DNA of 40,440 bases. Source: Candidatus Lachnoclostridium stercoripullorum (lineage in GTDB: Bacteria > Bacillota > Clostridia > Lachnospirales > Lachnospiraceae). The notes under the pieces are model-generated. The model ran no database searches. It was not told the DNA's origin and saw nothing but the letters and a program-made list of their open reading frames with translations. Shown here in pieces: positions 15,969-24,571 of this stretch. A program made the translations under genes and the position numbers. The number at the start of each line of letters is the position of its first letter. Position 1 is the first letter of the stretch. The DNA is taken from positions 1-40,440 of the forward strand of contig DXEU01000057.1 of NCBI GenBank assembly GCA_019114845.1, in the 5' to 3' direction.

Positions 15969-17621
15969 ATGAAGGTTTTACTGGCGGCGGTCAACGCGAA
16001 ATACATTCACTCCAATCTGGGAGTGTACAGTCTGAAAGCATACGGGGAGAGCCAGGTGCCGGGCCTGGCGGTGGAGATCGGGGAGTACACCATCAACCAC
16101 CGCATGGATCTGGTGCTCCAGGACATTTATCTGAAAAAGCCGGAGTTTCTCGGCTTTTCCTGCTATATCTGGAATATTTCCCAGGTGGAGGAGCTGGCGG
16201 AGGACCTCTCCAAGCTGCTCCCGGGCGTGAGGATCTGGCTGGGAGGGCCGGAGGCGTCCTACCGGGCGGAGGAGCTTTTAAAGGCCCATCCCTGGGCGGA
16301 GGGCGTCATGGCGGGGGAGGGGGAGGAGACCTTCGCCTGCCTGATGCGCGCCATGGAGCGGGGGGAGGATCTGTCCGGGGTGGACGGGATCCTGTACCGG
16401 AATTCCCAGGGGGAGCTGGTGCGGACACCGCCCCGCGCCCCCATGTGCATGGATGAGATTCCCTTCGCCTACGGGGATTTAAAGGGATTTGAGAATCGGA
16501 TCATCTACTACGAGAGCAGCCGGGGCTGCCCGTTCTCCTGCAGCTACTGCCTCTCCTCCATCGATAAATCGGTCCGCTTCCGCAGCCTGGAGCTGGTGCG
16601 GCGGGAGCTGGATTTCTTTCTGGAGAAGAAGGTCCCCCAGGTGAAATTTGTGGACCGGACCTTCAACTGCAGGAAGAGTCATACCATGGCGGTCTGGAGT
16701 CATATCCTGGACCATGACAACGGGGTGACCAACTTCCATTTTGAGATCTCCGCGGACCTGCTGGACGAGGAGGAGATCCGCCTGTTAAACCGGATGCGCC
16801 CCGGCCTGGTGCAGCTGGAGATCGGCGTCCAGAGCACCAACCCGGAGACCATCCGGGAGATCCGCAGAAAGACGGATCTGGAGCGGCTGGAGGCGGCGGT
16901 GGATGCCGTCCGCCGGGGAAACAACGTGCATCAGCACCTGGACCTCATCGCCGGCCTTCCCTGGGAGGATTACGGGAGCTTCGCCCGCTCCTTTGACCGG
17001 GTGTACAGGATGAAGCCGGACCAGCTGCAGCTGGGATTTTTGAAGGTGCTCAGGGGCTCCTACATGGCGGAGGCGGCGGGGGAGTACGGGCTGATCGCCC
17101 GCAGCTGCCCGCCCTACGAGGTGCTGTCCACCAGGTGGCTCCCCCACGAGGATGTGATCCGCCTAAAGGGGATCGAGGAGATGGTGGAGGTCTACTACAA
17201 CAGCCGGCAGTTCACGGAGACGCTGGGCGTCCTGGCGGAGGAGTGGGGATCCCCCTTCGCCCTCTTTGAGAGTCTGGCCCGGTATTACGGGGAGAAGGGG
17301 CTGTTCGGCATCAGCCACAGCCGCCTGGCCCGGTACGAGATCCTGTATCGGTTTCTCGGGGAGGCGGGGCTGGACCTGGAGAAGTACAGGGATCTGCTGA
17401 TGGTGGATCTGTATCTGCGGGAGAATGCCAAGAGCCGTCCATCCTTCGCCCCGGATCCTGGGAGTTTTAAGGGGAGACTGCGGGAGATCCCGGAGCTTCG
17501 CGGCCGCGGGAAGATGGTCCACGGGGAGATCCTGGGGGACGGCCGGATCCTGCTGTTTGACTATGAGAGAAGAGATTCCCTCACCGGAAATGCCGCGGTG
17601 AAGGAGATTTCAGCGGAATAG
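15969..17621 (+). CDS. B12-binding-domain radical SAM protein (DUF4080 family)
   Basis: A 550-residue protein with an N-terminal cobalamin-binding-like domain (to about residue 150, opening VLLAAVNAKYIHSNLGVYSL), a radical SAM core with Cys187, Cys191 and Cys194 (RGCPFSCSYC), and a C-terminal DUF4080 region. The canonical DxHxxG cobalamin motif is not obvious. The radical SAM core binds a 4Fe-4S cluster and SAM. The substrate is unknown. It begins seven bases after the deaminase stop, so it is co-transcribed and perhaps translationally coupled. Confidence 0.88.
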   Translation: MKVLLAAVNAKYIHSNLGVYSLKAYGESQVPGLAVEIGEYTINHRMDLVLQDIYLKKPEFLGFSCYIWNISQVEELAEDLSKLLPGVRIWLGGPEASYRAEELLKAHPWAEGVMAGEGEETFACLMRAMERGEDLSGVDGILYRNSQGELVRTPPRAPMCMDEIPFAYGDLKGFENRIIYYESSRGCPFSCSYCLSSIDKSVRFRSLELVRRELDFFLEKKVPQVKFVDRTFNCRKSHTMAVWSHILDHDNGVTNFHFEISADLLDEEEIRLLNRMRPGLVQLEIGVQSTNPETIREIRRKTDLERLEAAVDAVRRGNNVHQHLDLIAGLPWEDYGSFARSFDRVYRMKPDQLQLGFLKVLRGSYMAEAAGEYGLIARSCPPYEVLSTRWLPHEDVIRLKGIEEMVEVYYNSRQFTETLGVLAEEWGSPFALFESLARYYGEKGLFGISHSRLARYEILYRFLGEAGLDLEKYRDLLMVDLYLRENAKSRPSFAPDPGSFKGRLREIPELRGRGKMVHGEILGDGRILLFDYERRDSLTGNAAVKEISAE

Positions 17622-17644
17622 AAGAGGAGAAAGGGGCAGACACT

Positions 17645-18373
17645 ATGGAAAAATGGGGGACGGCGGCCAGGGATGTGGTAGCCCTGGACCTGGAGACCAC
17701 GGGCCTGGATTCCAAGACGGAGAGAATCCTGGAGATCGGTGCCGTGCGGATCCGGGACGGCAGGGAGGAGGCGTCCTTCTCCCGGCTGATCAATCCCGGT
17801 CGGGAGATTCCGGATGCGGTCCGGGAGCTGACGGGGATCACCGGGGAGATGACGGCCGCCTGCCCGCCTGTGGAGGAGGTGCTGCCGGAGTTTCTGGAAT
17901 TCTGCGGGGAGCTCCCTATTCTGGGGCACAATGTCCTGTTCGACTACCGGTTCTTAAAGAGGGCGGCGGTGAACCAGGGCTTTTCCTTTGAGCGAAAGGG
18001 CTTCGACACCCTCGCCCTGTGCCGGAAATTCATGCCGGAGGAGGAGAAAAAGAACCTGGCGGCGGCCTGCCGGTATTACGGCGTGGAGACGGGGACGTCG
18101 CACCGCGCCCTAGACGACGCCCGGGCAGCCCTGGATCTCTACGGGAGGCTCGCAGCGCTCTACGGGGAGGAAAAACCGGAGGCGTTTGCCCCCAGCCCCC
18201 TGATTTACAAGGTGAAAAAGGACCCGCCGGCCTCAAAAAGGCAAAAAGAAGTATTGCGGGATTTGCTGAAATATCATAAAATAACACTATCTGCGCAGAT
18301 GGACGGCCTTGGCCGCAGTGAGATCGCGCGGATCACAGATCGGATTATTTCAAAATACGGACGAATCCTGTAA
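17645..18373 (+). CDS. DEDDh 3'-5' exonuclease (DNA polymerase III epsilon-like)
   Basis: A 242-residue protein. Exo I is LDLETTGLD, Exo II is GHNVLFDYRFL and Exo III is SHRALDDARA, giving the four acidic residues and the histidine of the DEDDh class. A C-terminal extension of about 70 residues follows the nuclease and contains a basic helical part (SKRQKEVLRDLLKYHKI). It is a stand-alone exonuclease rather than the proofreading domain of PolC. Its cellular role cannot be read from the sequence. GAGGAGAAAGGGG lies upstream. Confidence 0.88.
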   Translation: MEKWGTAARDVVALDLETTGLDSKTERILEIGAVRIRDGREEASFSRLINPGREIPDAVRELTGITGEMTAACPPVEEVLPEFLEFCGELPILGHNVLFDYRFLKRAAVNQGFSFERKGFDTLALCRKFMPEEEKKNLAAACRYYGVETGTSHRALDDARAALDLYGRLAALYGEEKPEAFAPSPLIYKVKKDPPASKRQKEVLRDLLKYHKITLSAQMDGLGRSEIARITDRIISKYGRIL

Positions 18374-18388
18374 AGAGGTGAAAAGAAA

Positions 18389-18490
18389 ATGAAGGAAAAG
18401 AAGAGAAAAATGATCACCACGGTGATTGTCGTGGTGCTGATTCTGGCTATGGTGCTTCCCATGGTGGCTTCCGTGGTCTCCCTGTTTTGA
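18389..18490 (+). CDS. 33-residue single-pass membrane peptide
   Basis: This short frame runs from an ATG at 18389 to a TGA at 18490. It has a good ribosome site (AAAGAGGTG, eight bases upstream). The product starts KEKKRKM and continues as one hydrophobic helix (TTVIVVVLILAMVLPMVASV), an inside-positive membrane peptide. It sits in the 150-base gap between the exonuclease and the VanW gene on the same strand. The shape recalls small Firmicutes peptides such as Prli42, but I cannot show homology. Translation is likely from the ribosome site and composition. Confidence 0.6.
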   Translation: MKEKKRKMITTVIVVVLILAMVLPMVASVVSLF

Positions 18491-18527
18491 GGACTGCGGG
18501 GGAATAGAGAGGGAATAGAGGAGAATT

Positions 18528-20141
18528 ATGAAGAGTCGGATTTGGAAAAACGGATTGTACGCGGCCTGCCTGGCAGCGGGGGTGACCCTGGGAGGCGGAG
18601 CGCCCGCCCTGGCAGCGGAGCTTCCCGCAGGCCTGCAGGTGGGAGGTCAGGACCTGGGCGGCCTTGACCGAGAGGAAGCGGATCAGAAGATTGAGGAGTA
18701 CGTAAACGGTCTCCAGGACCAGCAGATCTCCATCCACGTGGGGGATCAGGTTCTGGAGACTTCTGCAAAGGAACTGGGACTTGCCTGGAGCAACCGGGAG
18801 GCGGTGGATGAGACCATGGACAGCCTGACGGAGGGAAATCTGCTCAGGAGGTACATGGCGGCCACGGACCTCGCCCAGGAGGGAGGCAGTCTGACGGTGG
18901 AGACTGCGGTGGACGGGGAGACGGTGGCCGTCTACCTGGCGGCGCAGTGCGCCGACTTGGACGGGGCGCCGAAGAACGCCGCCATCACCAGGGAGGACGG
19001 GGAGTTTGTCATCACCCCATCGGAGAAGGGACTGACCCTGGACAGCGAGGCGACGGCCCAGGCGGTGAACGAGGCCCTGGCGGAGAATCCTGGGGAGCCG
19101 GTCACGGTGGAGGCTGCGGTGACGGAGGCGGAGCCGGAGATCACTACGGAGATGCTCTCCACCATCCAGGATGTGCTGGGAACCTTCACCACAGATTTCA
19201 GCAGCAGCAGCTCAGCCAGGGCTAAGAACCTGGAGGTGGGGGCCGCGAAGCTGAACGGCCATGTGCTGATGCCGGGAGAGACCCTGTCCGGGTACGAGTG
19301 CCTGCAGCCCTTCACCAGGGACAATGGCTACATGCCGGCGGCCTCCTATGAGAACGGCCAGGTGGTGGACAGCATCGGCGGCGGTGTCTGCCAGCTCTCC
19401 ACCACCATGTACAACATGGCGCTCCAGGCGGAGCTGGAGATCACCCAGCGGCAGAATCACTCCATGATTGTCACCTACGTGAAGCCGTCCATGGACGCGG
19501 CCATCGCGGGGACCTACAAGGATCTGAAGATCACCAACAACTACAGCACTCCCATCTACATCGAGGCCTACACCTCCGGGAGAAAGCTGACCTTCACCTG
19601 CTACGGGCAGGAGACCAGGCCGGAGAACCGGAAGGTGGAGTTTGTGTCGGAGACCATCAGCCGGACGGATCCCGGCGCGCCCATCGAGCGGGTGAACAAT
19701 TCCCTGGCTCCTGGGACCAGGAGGAGAGTGTCCTCCGGCCACACTGGCATCAAATCCCGCCTGTGGAAGGTGGTGACGGTGGACGGGGTGGAGACGGAGC
19801 GCACCCTTCTGCACACGGACACCTACAACGCCTCCAAGGCGGTCTACGAGGTGGGACCGGCAGCTCCGGCGGAGACAGCGCCCCCGGTGACGGAGACGGC
19901 TCCCCAGACGACCCCGGAGCAGACCCAGCCGGCGGCTCCGTCTGAGGGCGTGGGAGGAGGCCCCGGCATCGGGCTCACCGGCCCGTCGGCGACTCCGTCC
20001 CCCGCAGAGACAGCTCCGGCAGCTACGACGCCGGCGCCCACGGCGCCGCCTCAGACGGCGGCCCCCGCTCCGGTGGAGACGACAGCGGCTCCGGCGCCCG
20101 CGGCGCCGCCCCAGACGGCAGCTCCGGCCCCCGGCGTCTGA
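18528..20141 (+). CDS. VanW-family secreted protein with Pro/Ala/Thr-rich tail
   Basis: A 537-residue exported protein. A signal peptide ends around residue 29 (ALA-AEL). Next comes a YoaR-like putative peptidoglycan-binding region (to about 210). The VanW domain follows, with LNGHVLMPGETLSGYE, DSIGGGVCQLSTTMYNMAL and NHSMIVTYVKPSMDAAI. A region with GTRRRVSSGHTG follows. The last 90 residues are low-complexity Pro/Ala/Thr, with APPQTAAPAP twice, probably a wall-spanning spacer. VanW proteins occur in glycopeptide clusters, but such chromosomal copies do not imply resistance and their role is unknown. The ATG has GAGGAG upstream. Confidence 0.9.
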   Translation: MKSRIWKNGLYAACLAAGVTLGGGAPALAAELPAGLQVGGQDLGGLDREEADQKIEEYVNGLQDQQISIHVGDQVLETSAKELGLAWSNREAVDETMDSLTEGNLLRRYMAATDLAQEGGSLTVETAVDGETVAVYLAAQCADLDGAPKNAAITREDGEFVITPSEKGLTLDSEATAQAVNEALAENPGEPVTVEAAVTEAEPEITTEMLSTIQDVLGTFTTDFSSSSSARAKNLEVGAAKLNGHVLMPGETLSGYECLQPFTRDNGYMPAASYENGQVVDSIGGGVCQLSTTMYNMALQAELEITQRQNHSMIVTYVKPSMDAAIAGTYKDLKITNNYSTPIYIEAYTSGRKLTFTCYGQETRPENRKVEFVSETISRTDPGAPIERVNNSLAPGTRRRVSSGHTGIKSRLWKVVTVDGVETERTLLHTDTYNASKAVYEVGPAAPAETAPPVTETAPQTTPEQTQPAAPSEGVGGGPGIGLTGPSATPSPAETAPAATTPAPTAPPQTAAPAPVETTAAPAPAAPPQTAAPAPGV

Positions 20142-20169
20142 CCTGCGGGCCGAGAGCGGTTGGAAGAAC

Positions 20170-20787
20170 GTGGACGGACAGGCGGTGATCAGGGTGAGAA
20201 GAGCGGTGGAACGAGAAAATACCGGGCGGATGGAGGCTGGCCAGGATCTGGTGGCTGTGGGCTATGCCGGCGCCTGGGGGGCAGCCCGCATCGCTGGGGA
20301 GAAGGGGGAGCAGCTGAAATGCCGCTTCTCCCCTGGATACCTGAGGGAGGCTGTTTTCCGCCGGGAGACGCCTCTCCCGGCGGACATCTCCTTCTGGGAG
20401 GAGATGGGGGCCGCCGAGTATGAGCCGGCGGGGGAGGGGGGCATCCTCACAGCCCTGTGGAATCTCTCCGGGGCCTACGGACTGGGAATTGAATTTTCCC
20501 TGCGGGCGATTCCCCTTCGCCAGGAGACCGTGGAGATCTGCGAGGAATTTGGCCTCAACCCCTACCGCCTCTATTCCCGGGACTGCGGAGTGCTGGCGGC
20601 CCCCAACGGGGGACGGCTGGCAGAGCGGCTCCAAAGGGAGGGGATACCGGCGGCAGTGATTGGAAGAGTGAAGCGGGGGATCGCCCGGGAGATCCTGTCC
20701 GAGGAGGGCGTGGCCTATCTGGAACGTCCCAGGGAGGACGAGATGTGGAAGGTGCTTCCTGAGATCCCCGATGTTGAAAAATCATAG
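20170..20787 (+). CDS. Half-length AIR-synthase/HypE-like protein (C-terminal domain only)
   Basis: A protein of about 205 residues matching only the C-terminal (AIRS_C) half of AIR-synthase/HypE-like proteins found in many Lachnospiraceae. Family-like text: AGQDLVAVGYAGAWGAARIA, RFSPGYLREAVF, GGILTALWNLSGAYGLGIEF, IPLRQETVEICEEFGLNPYR and GIPAAVIGRV. The N-terminal ATP-binding half is absent, and there is no room for it because the VanW stop is 28 bases upstream. The usual HDVTEGG segment is altered to EYEPAGEGG. The GTG at 20170 follows GGAAGAAC. It may be a degenerate gene or a short paralog with a non-catalytic role; the frame is intact throughout. Confidence 0.7.
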   Translation: MDGQAVIRVRRAVERENTGRMEAGQDLVAVGYAGAWGAARIAGEKGEQLKCRFSPGYLREAVFRRETPLPADISFWEEMGAAEYEPAGEGGILTALWNLSGAYGLGIEFSLRAIPLRQETVEICEEFGLNPYRLYSRDCGVLAAPNGGRLAERLQREGIPAAVIGRVKRGIAREILSEEGVAYLERPREDEMWKVLPEIPDVEKS

Positions 20788-20804
20788 AAGAGGAGGAGAC
20801 TCAT

Positions 20805-21287
20805 ATGAGAGAAAAAATTTTAGCGGTGATTGAAAAGAACAGCCGGATCAATCTGAAGGACCTGGCCATTCTTCTGGGTGAGAGCGAGGCGGCAGTGGCC
20901 AACGAGATCGCGGAGATGGAGAAGGAGAAGATCATCTGCGGCTACCACACGCTGATTGACTGGGACAAGACAGGCGAGGAGAAGGTGACCGCCCTCATTG
21001 AGGTCAAGGTGACTCCTCAGAGAGATATGGGATTTGACAAGATCGCGGAGCGCATCTACCAGTACAACGAGGTGGAGGCGGTGTACCTGATGTCCGGGTC
21101 CTTCGATTTCACCATCATCCTGGAGGGAAAGACCATGCGCCAGGTGGCTCTGTTCGTGTCGGAGAAGCTCTCCCCCATCGAGTCGGTGCTCAGCACGTCC
21201 ACCCATTTCATCTTGAAGAAATATAAGGACCACGGAACCATCATGCAGAAGGAAGATAAAGACGAAAGGATGCTGATCAGCTTATGA
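20805..21287 (+). CDS. Lrp/AsnC-family transcriptional regulator
   Basis: A 160-residue regulator. Residues 1-55 form the AsnC winged helix (ILAVIEKNSRINLKDLAILL then GESEAAVANEIAEMEKEKII), followed by a RAM ligand-binding domain. Such proteins sense amino acids and form octamers or dimers on DNA. It has GAGGAGGAG before the ATG and overlaps the aminotransferase start by ATGA, so the two are translationally coupled. This suggests it controls amino acid metabolism, perhaps its partner. Confidence 0.92.
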   Translation: MREKILAVIEKNSRINLKDLAILLGESEAAVANEIAEMEKEKIICGYHTLIDWDKTGEEKVTALIEVKVTPQRDMGFDKIAERIYQYNEVEAVYLMSGSFDFTIILEGKTMRQVALFVSEKLSPIESVLSTSTHFILKKYKDHGTIMQKEDKDERMLISL

Positions 21288-22456
21288 GGAACCCATTATC
21301 AGAACGAGTTGTCAATCTGCCGCCGTCCGGCATCCGGAAGTTTTTCGACGTGGTGAACGAGATGGACGACGCCATCTCCCTGGGCGTGGGCGAGCCGGAT
21401 TTTGATACGCCCTGGCATATCCGGGAGGAGGGCATCTACTCCCTGGAGAAGGGGAGAACCTTCTACACCTCCAACTCCGGTCTGAAGGAGCTGAAGGTGG
21501 AGATCTGCAACTACTTAAAGAGGCGCTGCGACGTCCTCTACGACCCCAATTCCGAGGTCCTGGTGACCGTGGGCGGCAGCGAGGCCATCGATCTGGCCCT
21601 GCGGGCCATGCTGGAGCCGGGGGACGAGGTGCTGATTCCCCAGCCCAGCTATGTCTCCTACGTGCCCTGCACCATCCTGGCAAACGGCACGCCGGTGGTC
21701 ATCGAGCTGGAGGAGAAGGACGATTTCCGGCTGACTCCCGAAAAACTGCTGGAGAAGATTACGCCGAAGTCCAAGATCCTGATTCTACCATTCCCCAACA
21801 ACCCCACCGGGGCCATCATGGAGAGGGAGGATCTGGAGAAGATCGCCAAGATCGTGGAGGAGAAGGATCTGTTCGTGATCTCCGATGAGATCTACTGCGA
21901 ACTTACATACAGCGGCCGCCATGTGACCATCGCGTCGCTGCCGGGGATGCGGGAGAGAACGGTGCTGATCAACGGTTTCTCCAAGTCCTACGCCATGACC
22001 GGCTGGCGCCTGGGCTACGCGGCTGCCCCCAGGGAGATCCTGCAGCAGATGCTGAAGATCCACCAGTACGCCATCATGTGCGCCCCCACCACCAGCCAGT
22101 ATGCGGCCATCTCCGCCCTGAGAAACGGGGACGAGGATGTGGAGCAGATGCGGGAGGCTTACAGCCAGAGAAGACGCTACCTGGTTCACGCCCTGCGGGA
22201 GATGGGGCTGGACTGCTTTGAGCCCTACGGCGCGTTCTACGTGTTCCCCAGCATCAAAAAATTCGGCATGACCTCCGACGAGTTCGCCACCCGGCTGCTC
22301 CAGGAGGAGAAGGTGGCGGTGGTGCCGGGAACGGCCTTCGGGGACTGCGGGGAGGGATTCCTGCGGATCTCCTACGCCTACTCCCTGGAGAGCCTGAAGG
22401 TGGCCCTGGACCGGATCCGCCGCTTTGTGGAGCGGCTTGAGAAGGAGCAGGGGTGA
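21284..22456 (+). CDS. Class I/II PLP-dependent aminotransferase
   Basis: A 390-residue fold-type I aminotransferase. The PLP lysine is Lys234 in NGFSKSYAMTGWRLGYAA; Asp201 in ISDEIYCEL contacts the pyridine nitrogen; FPNNPTGAIM is the family asparagine motif; FLRISYAYS carries the carboxylate-binding arginine. It resembles the aspartate/aromatic aminotransferase group, but substrate specificity cannot be read from sequence. It is coupled to the upstream Lrp regulator and followed by trmL four bases after its stop. Confidence 0.92.
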   Translation: MRNPLSERVVNLPPSGIRKFFDVVNEMDDAISLGVGEPDFDTPWHIREEGIYSLEKGRTFYTSNSGLKELKVEICNYLKRRCDVLYDPNSEVLVTVGGSEAIDLALRAMLEPGDEVLIPQPSYVSYVPCTILANGTPVVIELEEKDDFRLTPEKLLEKITPKSKILILPFPNNPTGAIMEREDLEKIAKIVEEKDLFVISDEIYCELTYSGRHVTIASLPGMRERTVLINGFSKSYAMTGWRLGYAAAPREILQQMLKIHQYAIMCAPTTSQYAAISALRNGDEDVEQMREAYSQRRRYLVHALREMGLDCFEPYGAFYVFPSIKKFGMTSDEFATRLLQEEKVAVVPGTAFGDCGEGFLRISYAYSLESLKVALDRIRRFVERLEKEQG

Positions 22457-22460
22457 CGGG

Positions 22461-22952
22461 ATGAACATTGTGCTGTATGAGCCGGAGATGCCGGCCAACA
22501 CGGGAAATATCGGCCGGACCTGCGTGGCCACCGACACCCGCCTCCACTTGATTGAGCCGCTGGGCTTCAAGCTGAACGAGAAGGCCATCCGCCGGGCGGG
22601 CCTGGACTACTGGCCCAAGCTGGACGTGACGGTGTACAGCGACTACCAGGAGTTTTTGGAGAGAAATCCGGGGGCCAAGATTTACATGGCCACCACCAAG
22701 GCTAAACAGGTCTACACGGATGTGTCCTACGAGCCGGACTGCTTTCTCATGTTCGGCCCGGAGAGCCGGGGGATCCCGGAGGAGATCCTTCTGGAAAATC
22801 AGGAGACCTGTGTGCGGATCCCCATGTGGGGGGACATCCGCTCCTTGAACCTGTCCAACTCTGTGGCCATCGTCCTCTACGAGGCCCTTCGCCAGAACGG
22901 CTTTGAGAACATGAAGCTGCAGGGGCAGCTGACAAAATATCAGTGGAAATAA
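22461..22952 (+). CDS. trmL: tRNA (cytidine/uridine-34 2'-O)-methyltransferase TrmL
   Basis: A 163-residue SPOUT (trefoil knot) methyltransferase that 2'-O-methylates the wobble base of certain leucine tRNAs. Family features: NIVLYEPEMPANTGNIGRTC at the start, LIEPLGFKLNEKAIRRAGLDYW, then the knot FGPESRGIPEEIL, IPMWGDIRSLNLSNSVAIVLYEAL. The length is standard. The ATG at 22461 is chosen because an upstream extension would lie inside the aminotransferase gene. It is the last gene before a strong terminator. Confidence 0.95.
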   Translation: MNIVLYEPEMPANTGNIGRTCVATDTRLHLIEPLGFKLNEKAIRRAGLDYWPKLDVTVYSDYQEFLERNPGAKIYMATTKAKQVYTDVSYEPDCFLMFGPESRGIPEEILLENQETCVRIPMWGDIRSLNLSNSVAIVLYEALRQNGFENMKLQGQLTKYQWK

Positions 22953-22956
22953 GAGT

Positions 22957-22996
22957 AAAAACGCACTGCGGAAGCGGATTCTGCGGTGCGTTTTTT
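22957..22996 (+). terminator. Strong intrinsic terminator after trmL
   Basis: A 15-bp stem pairs 22957-22971 (AAAAACGCACTGCGG) with 22981-22995 using only Watson-Crick and two G-U pairs, ending in six T residues. Confidence 0.92.
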
Positions 22997-23002
22997 GGGC
23001 AG

Positions 23003-23036
23003 TTTTGTGAAACAAATTACTATAATAGTTACAAAA
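23003..23036. promoter_or_regulatory. Dyad around a TATAAT box, upstream of the sugar operon
   Basis: TTTTGT (23003-23008) and ACAAAA (23031-23036) form an inverted repeat around TATAAT at 23021-23026. No convincing -35 lies at the right distance. GAAACAAATT occurs at 23009-23018 and again at 23145-23154. These could be regulator sites for the adjoining RpiR proteins; this is inference. Confidence 0.35.
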
Positions 23037-23075
23037 GATAAAAAATGAAATCAACGCCAGAATAAAGCGATACTA

Positions 23076-23104
23076 TTTACATTTTCTCTGGAATCATATA
23101 TGAT
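23076..23104 (+). promoter_or_regulatory. Promoter of the GH4/PTS operon with operator-like dyad
   Basis: TTTACA (23076-23081) and TATGAT (23099-23104) are 17 bases apart. A perfect small dyad, TGATG-AAAC-CATCA (23101-23114), overlaps the -10 and the expected start site, a good position for a repressor. The leader to the start at 23184 is about 70 bases. Confidence 0.6.
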
Positions 23105-23183
23105 GAAACCATCACAAACACAGGGCCCTGTTGGTGAAGGAAACGAAACAAATTGGTATGAGTTGAAAAAGAGGAGAATCGTA

Positions 23184-24509
23184 ATGAAAACGTTTAATGT
23201 ATGTATCGTCGGCGGCGGAAGCACTTACACCCTTGGATTCTTAAAGTCCTTTGTACGTCTGAGAGAGGAGTTCCCCTTAAAGAAGCTGGTTCTGTTTGAC
23301 ATCGATGCCAACCGTCAGGAGCCCATCGGAAAGTACGGCGAGATCCTGTTCAGAGAGAGATTCCCGGAGCTGGATTTCTCCTACACCACGGACATCAAGG
23401 AAGCCTATGAGGGCATGGATTTCGTCTTCATGCAGATGAGAGCCGGCGGACTGCTCATGCGCAGACAGGACGAGCACATTCCGCTGAGCATGGGAATGAT
23501 CGGCCAGGAGACCTGCGGCGCCGGCGGCATGGCATACGGCCTTCGCTCCTGCGTGGACATGATCAAGGCGGTTCACGACATCCGCAACTACGCTCCCGAC
23601 GCATGGATCCTCAACTACTCCAACCCGGCCGCCATCGTGGCAGAGGCCCTGCGCAGAGAGTTCCCCAATGACAAGAAGATCTTAAATATCTGCGACCAGC
23701 CGGAGAACGTGGTTCGCTCCGCAAGCCGCCTGCTGGGATGCGATTGGGAGGATCTGGATCCGGTATACTTCGGCCTGAACCACTATGGCTGGTTCACCCA
23801 CGTATATAACGTGCACACCGGAGAGGACCTGCTTCCCAAGATCCGCGAGCTGGTGAAGGAGAGAGGTTTCCTTCCTCAGGATGCGGAGCAGAGAGATCAG
23901 TCCTGGCTGGACACCTACGGCATGGTTCAGACCATCATGGCTGACTTCCCCGATTTCCTGCCCAATACATACGACCAGTACTACCTGTATCCGGATTACA
24001 AGGTGAGCCACTTAAATCCCAACTACACCAGAGCCGATGAGGTCATCGACGGAAGAGAGAAGAGAGTGTTCAAGGAGTGCGCAGAGGTGATCGCAGCCGG
24101 CGAGCTGGGAGACCGCTTCCACGCCATCTCCGACGCCCACGCCGAGATGATGATCAAGGTGGCCGAGGCCATCGCCTACAACAAGAACTCCCGCCACATC
24201 CTCATCGTGGAGAACAACGGAACCATCGCCAACATGCAGGACGACGCCATGGTTGAGGTTGTCTGCGAGCTGGGCATCAACGGCCCCCGTCCCATGAGTG
24301 TGGGAAATATTCCTCAGTTCTACCTGGGCCTGCTGGTAAATCAGGTATCCTGCGAGAAGCTGCTGGTGGACGCTTACTTTGAGCACTCCTACCAGAAAGC
24401 CCTGGAAGCCTTCACCATCAACCGTCTGATCAACGACGCCAAGAAGGCCAGAAAGGTTCTGGACGCTCTGATCGAGGCCAACAAGGGAATGTGGCCCGAG
24501 CTCCACTGA
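23184..24509 (+). CDS. GH4 6-phospho-glucosidase, probably 6-phospho-alpha-glucosidase
   Basis: A 441-residue NAD- and metal-dependent family 4 glycosidase. The Rossmann motif is VCIVGGGSTYT. QETCGAGGMAYGLRS, LNYSNPAAIVAEALRR and FGLNHYGWFTHV match the alpha-glucosidase branch (GlvA/MalH/AglB), as does the C-terminal WPELH. Metal ligands are probably Cys170 and His200. The branch signature CDMP reads CDQP here (170-173), so alpha specificity is likely but not certain. The ATG at 23184 is chosen for its AGAGGAG site; an upstream in-frame ATG at 23100 lacks one. Codon use (AGA/CGC for Arg, GGC/GGA for Gly) is unlike its neighbours and suggests high expression. It is followed by its PTS permease. 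Confidence 0.9.
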   Translation: MKTFNVCIVGGGSTYTLGFLKSFVRLREEFPLKKLVLFDIDANRQEPIGKYGEILFRERFPELDFSYTTDIKEAYEGMDFVFMQMRAGGLLMRRQDEHIPLSMGMIGQETCGAGGMAYGLRSCVDMIKAVHDIRNYAPDAWILNYSNPAAIVAEALRREFPNDKKILNICDQPENVVRSASRLLGCDWEDLDPVYFGLNHYGWFTHVYNVHTGEDLLPKIRELVKERGFLPQDAEQRDQSWLDTYGMVQTIMADFPDFLPNTYDQYYLYPDYKVSHLNPNYTRADEVIDGREKRVFKECAEVIAAGELGDRFHAISDAHAEMMIKVAEAIAYNKNSRHILIVENNGTIANMQDDAMVEVVCELGINGPRPMSVGNIPQFYLGLLVNQVSCEKLLVDAYFEHSYQKALEAFTINRLINDAKKARKVLDALIEANKGMWPELH

Positions 24510-24571
24510 TTCTGACAGCGGGCAAGCTGTCTGAACCATGAACAAGCAGGATAATTTGAGGGGGATTTACA

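Noticed and set aside
18528-20141. Vancomycin resistance gene
   Set aside because: VanW-family proteins are common in Clostridia without vanA/vanB-type ligase and dehydrogenase genes, none of which are present here.
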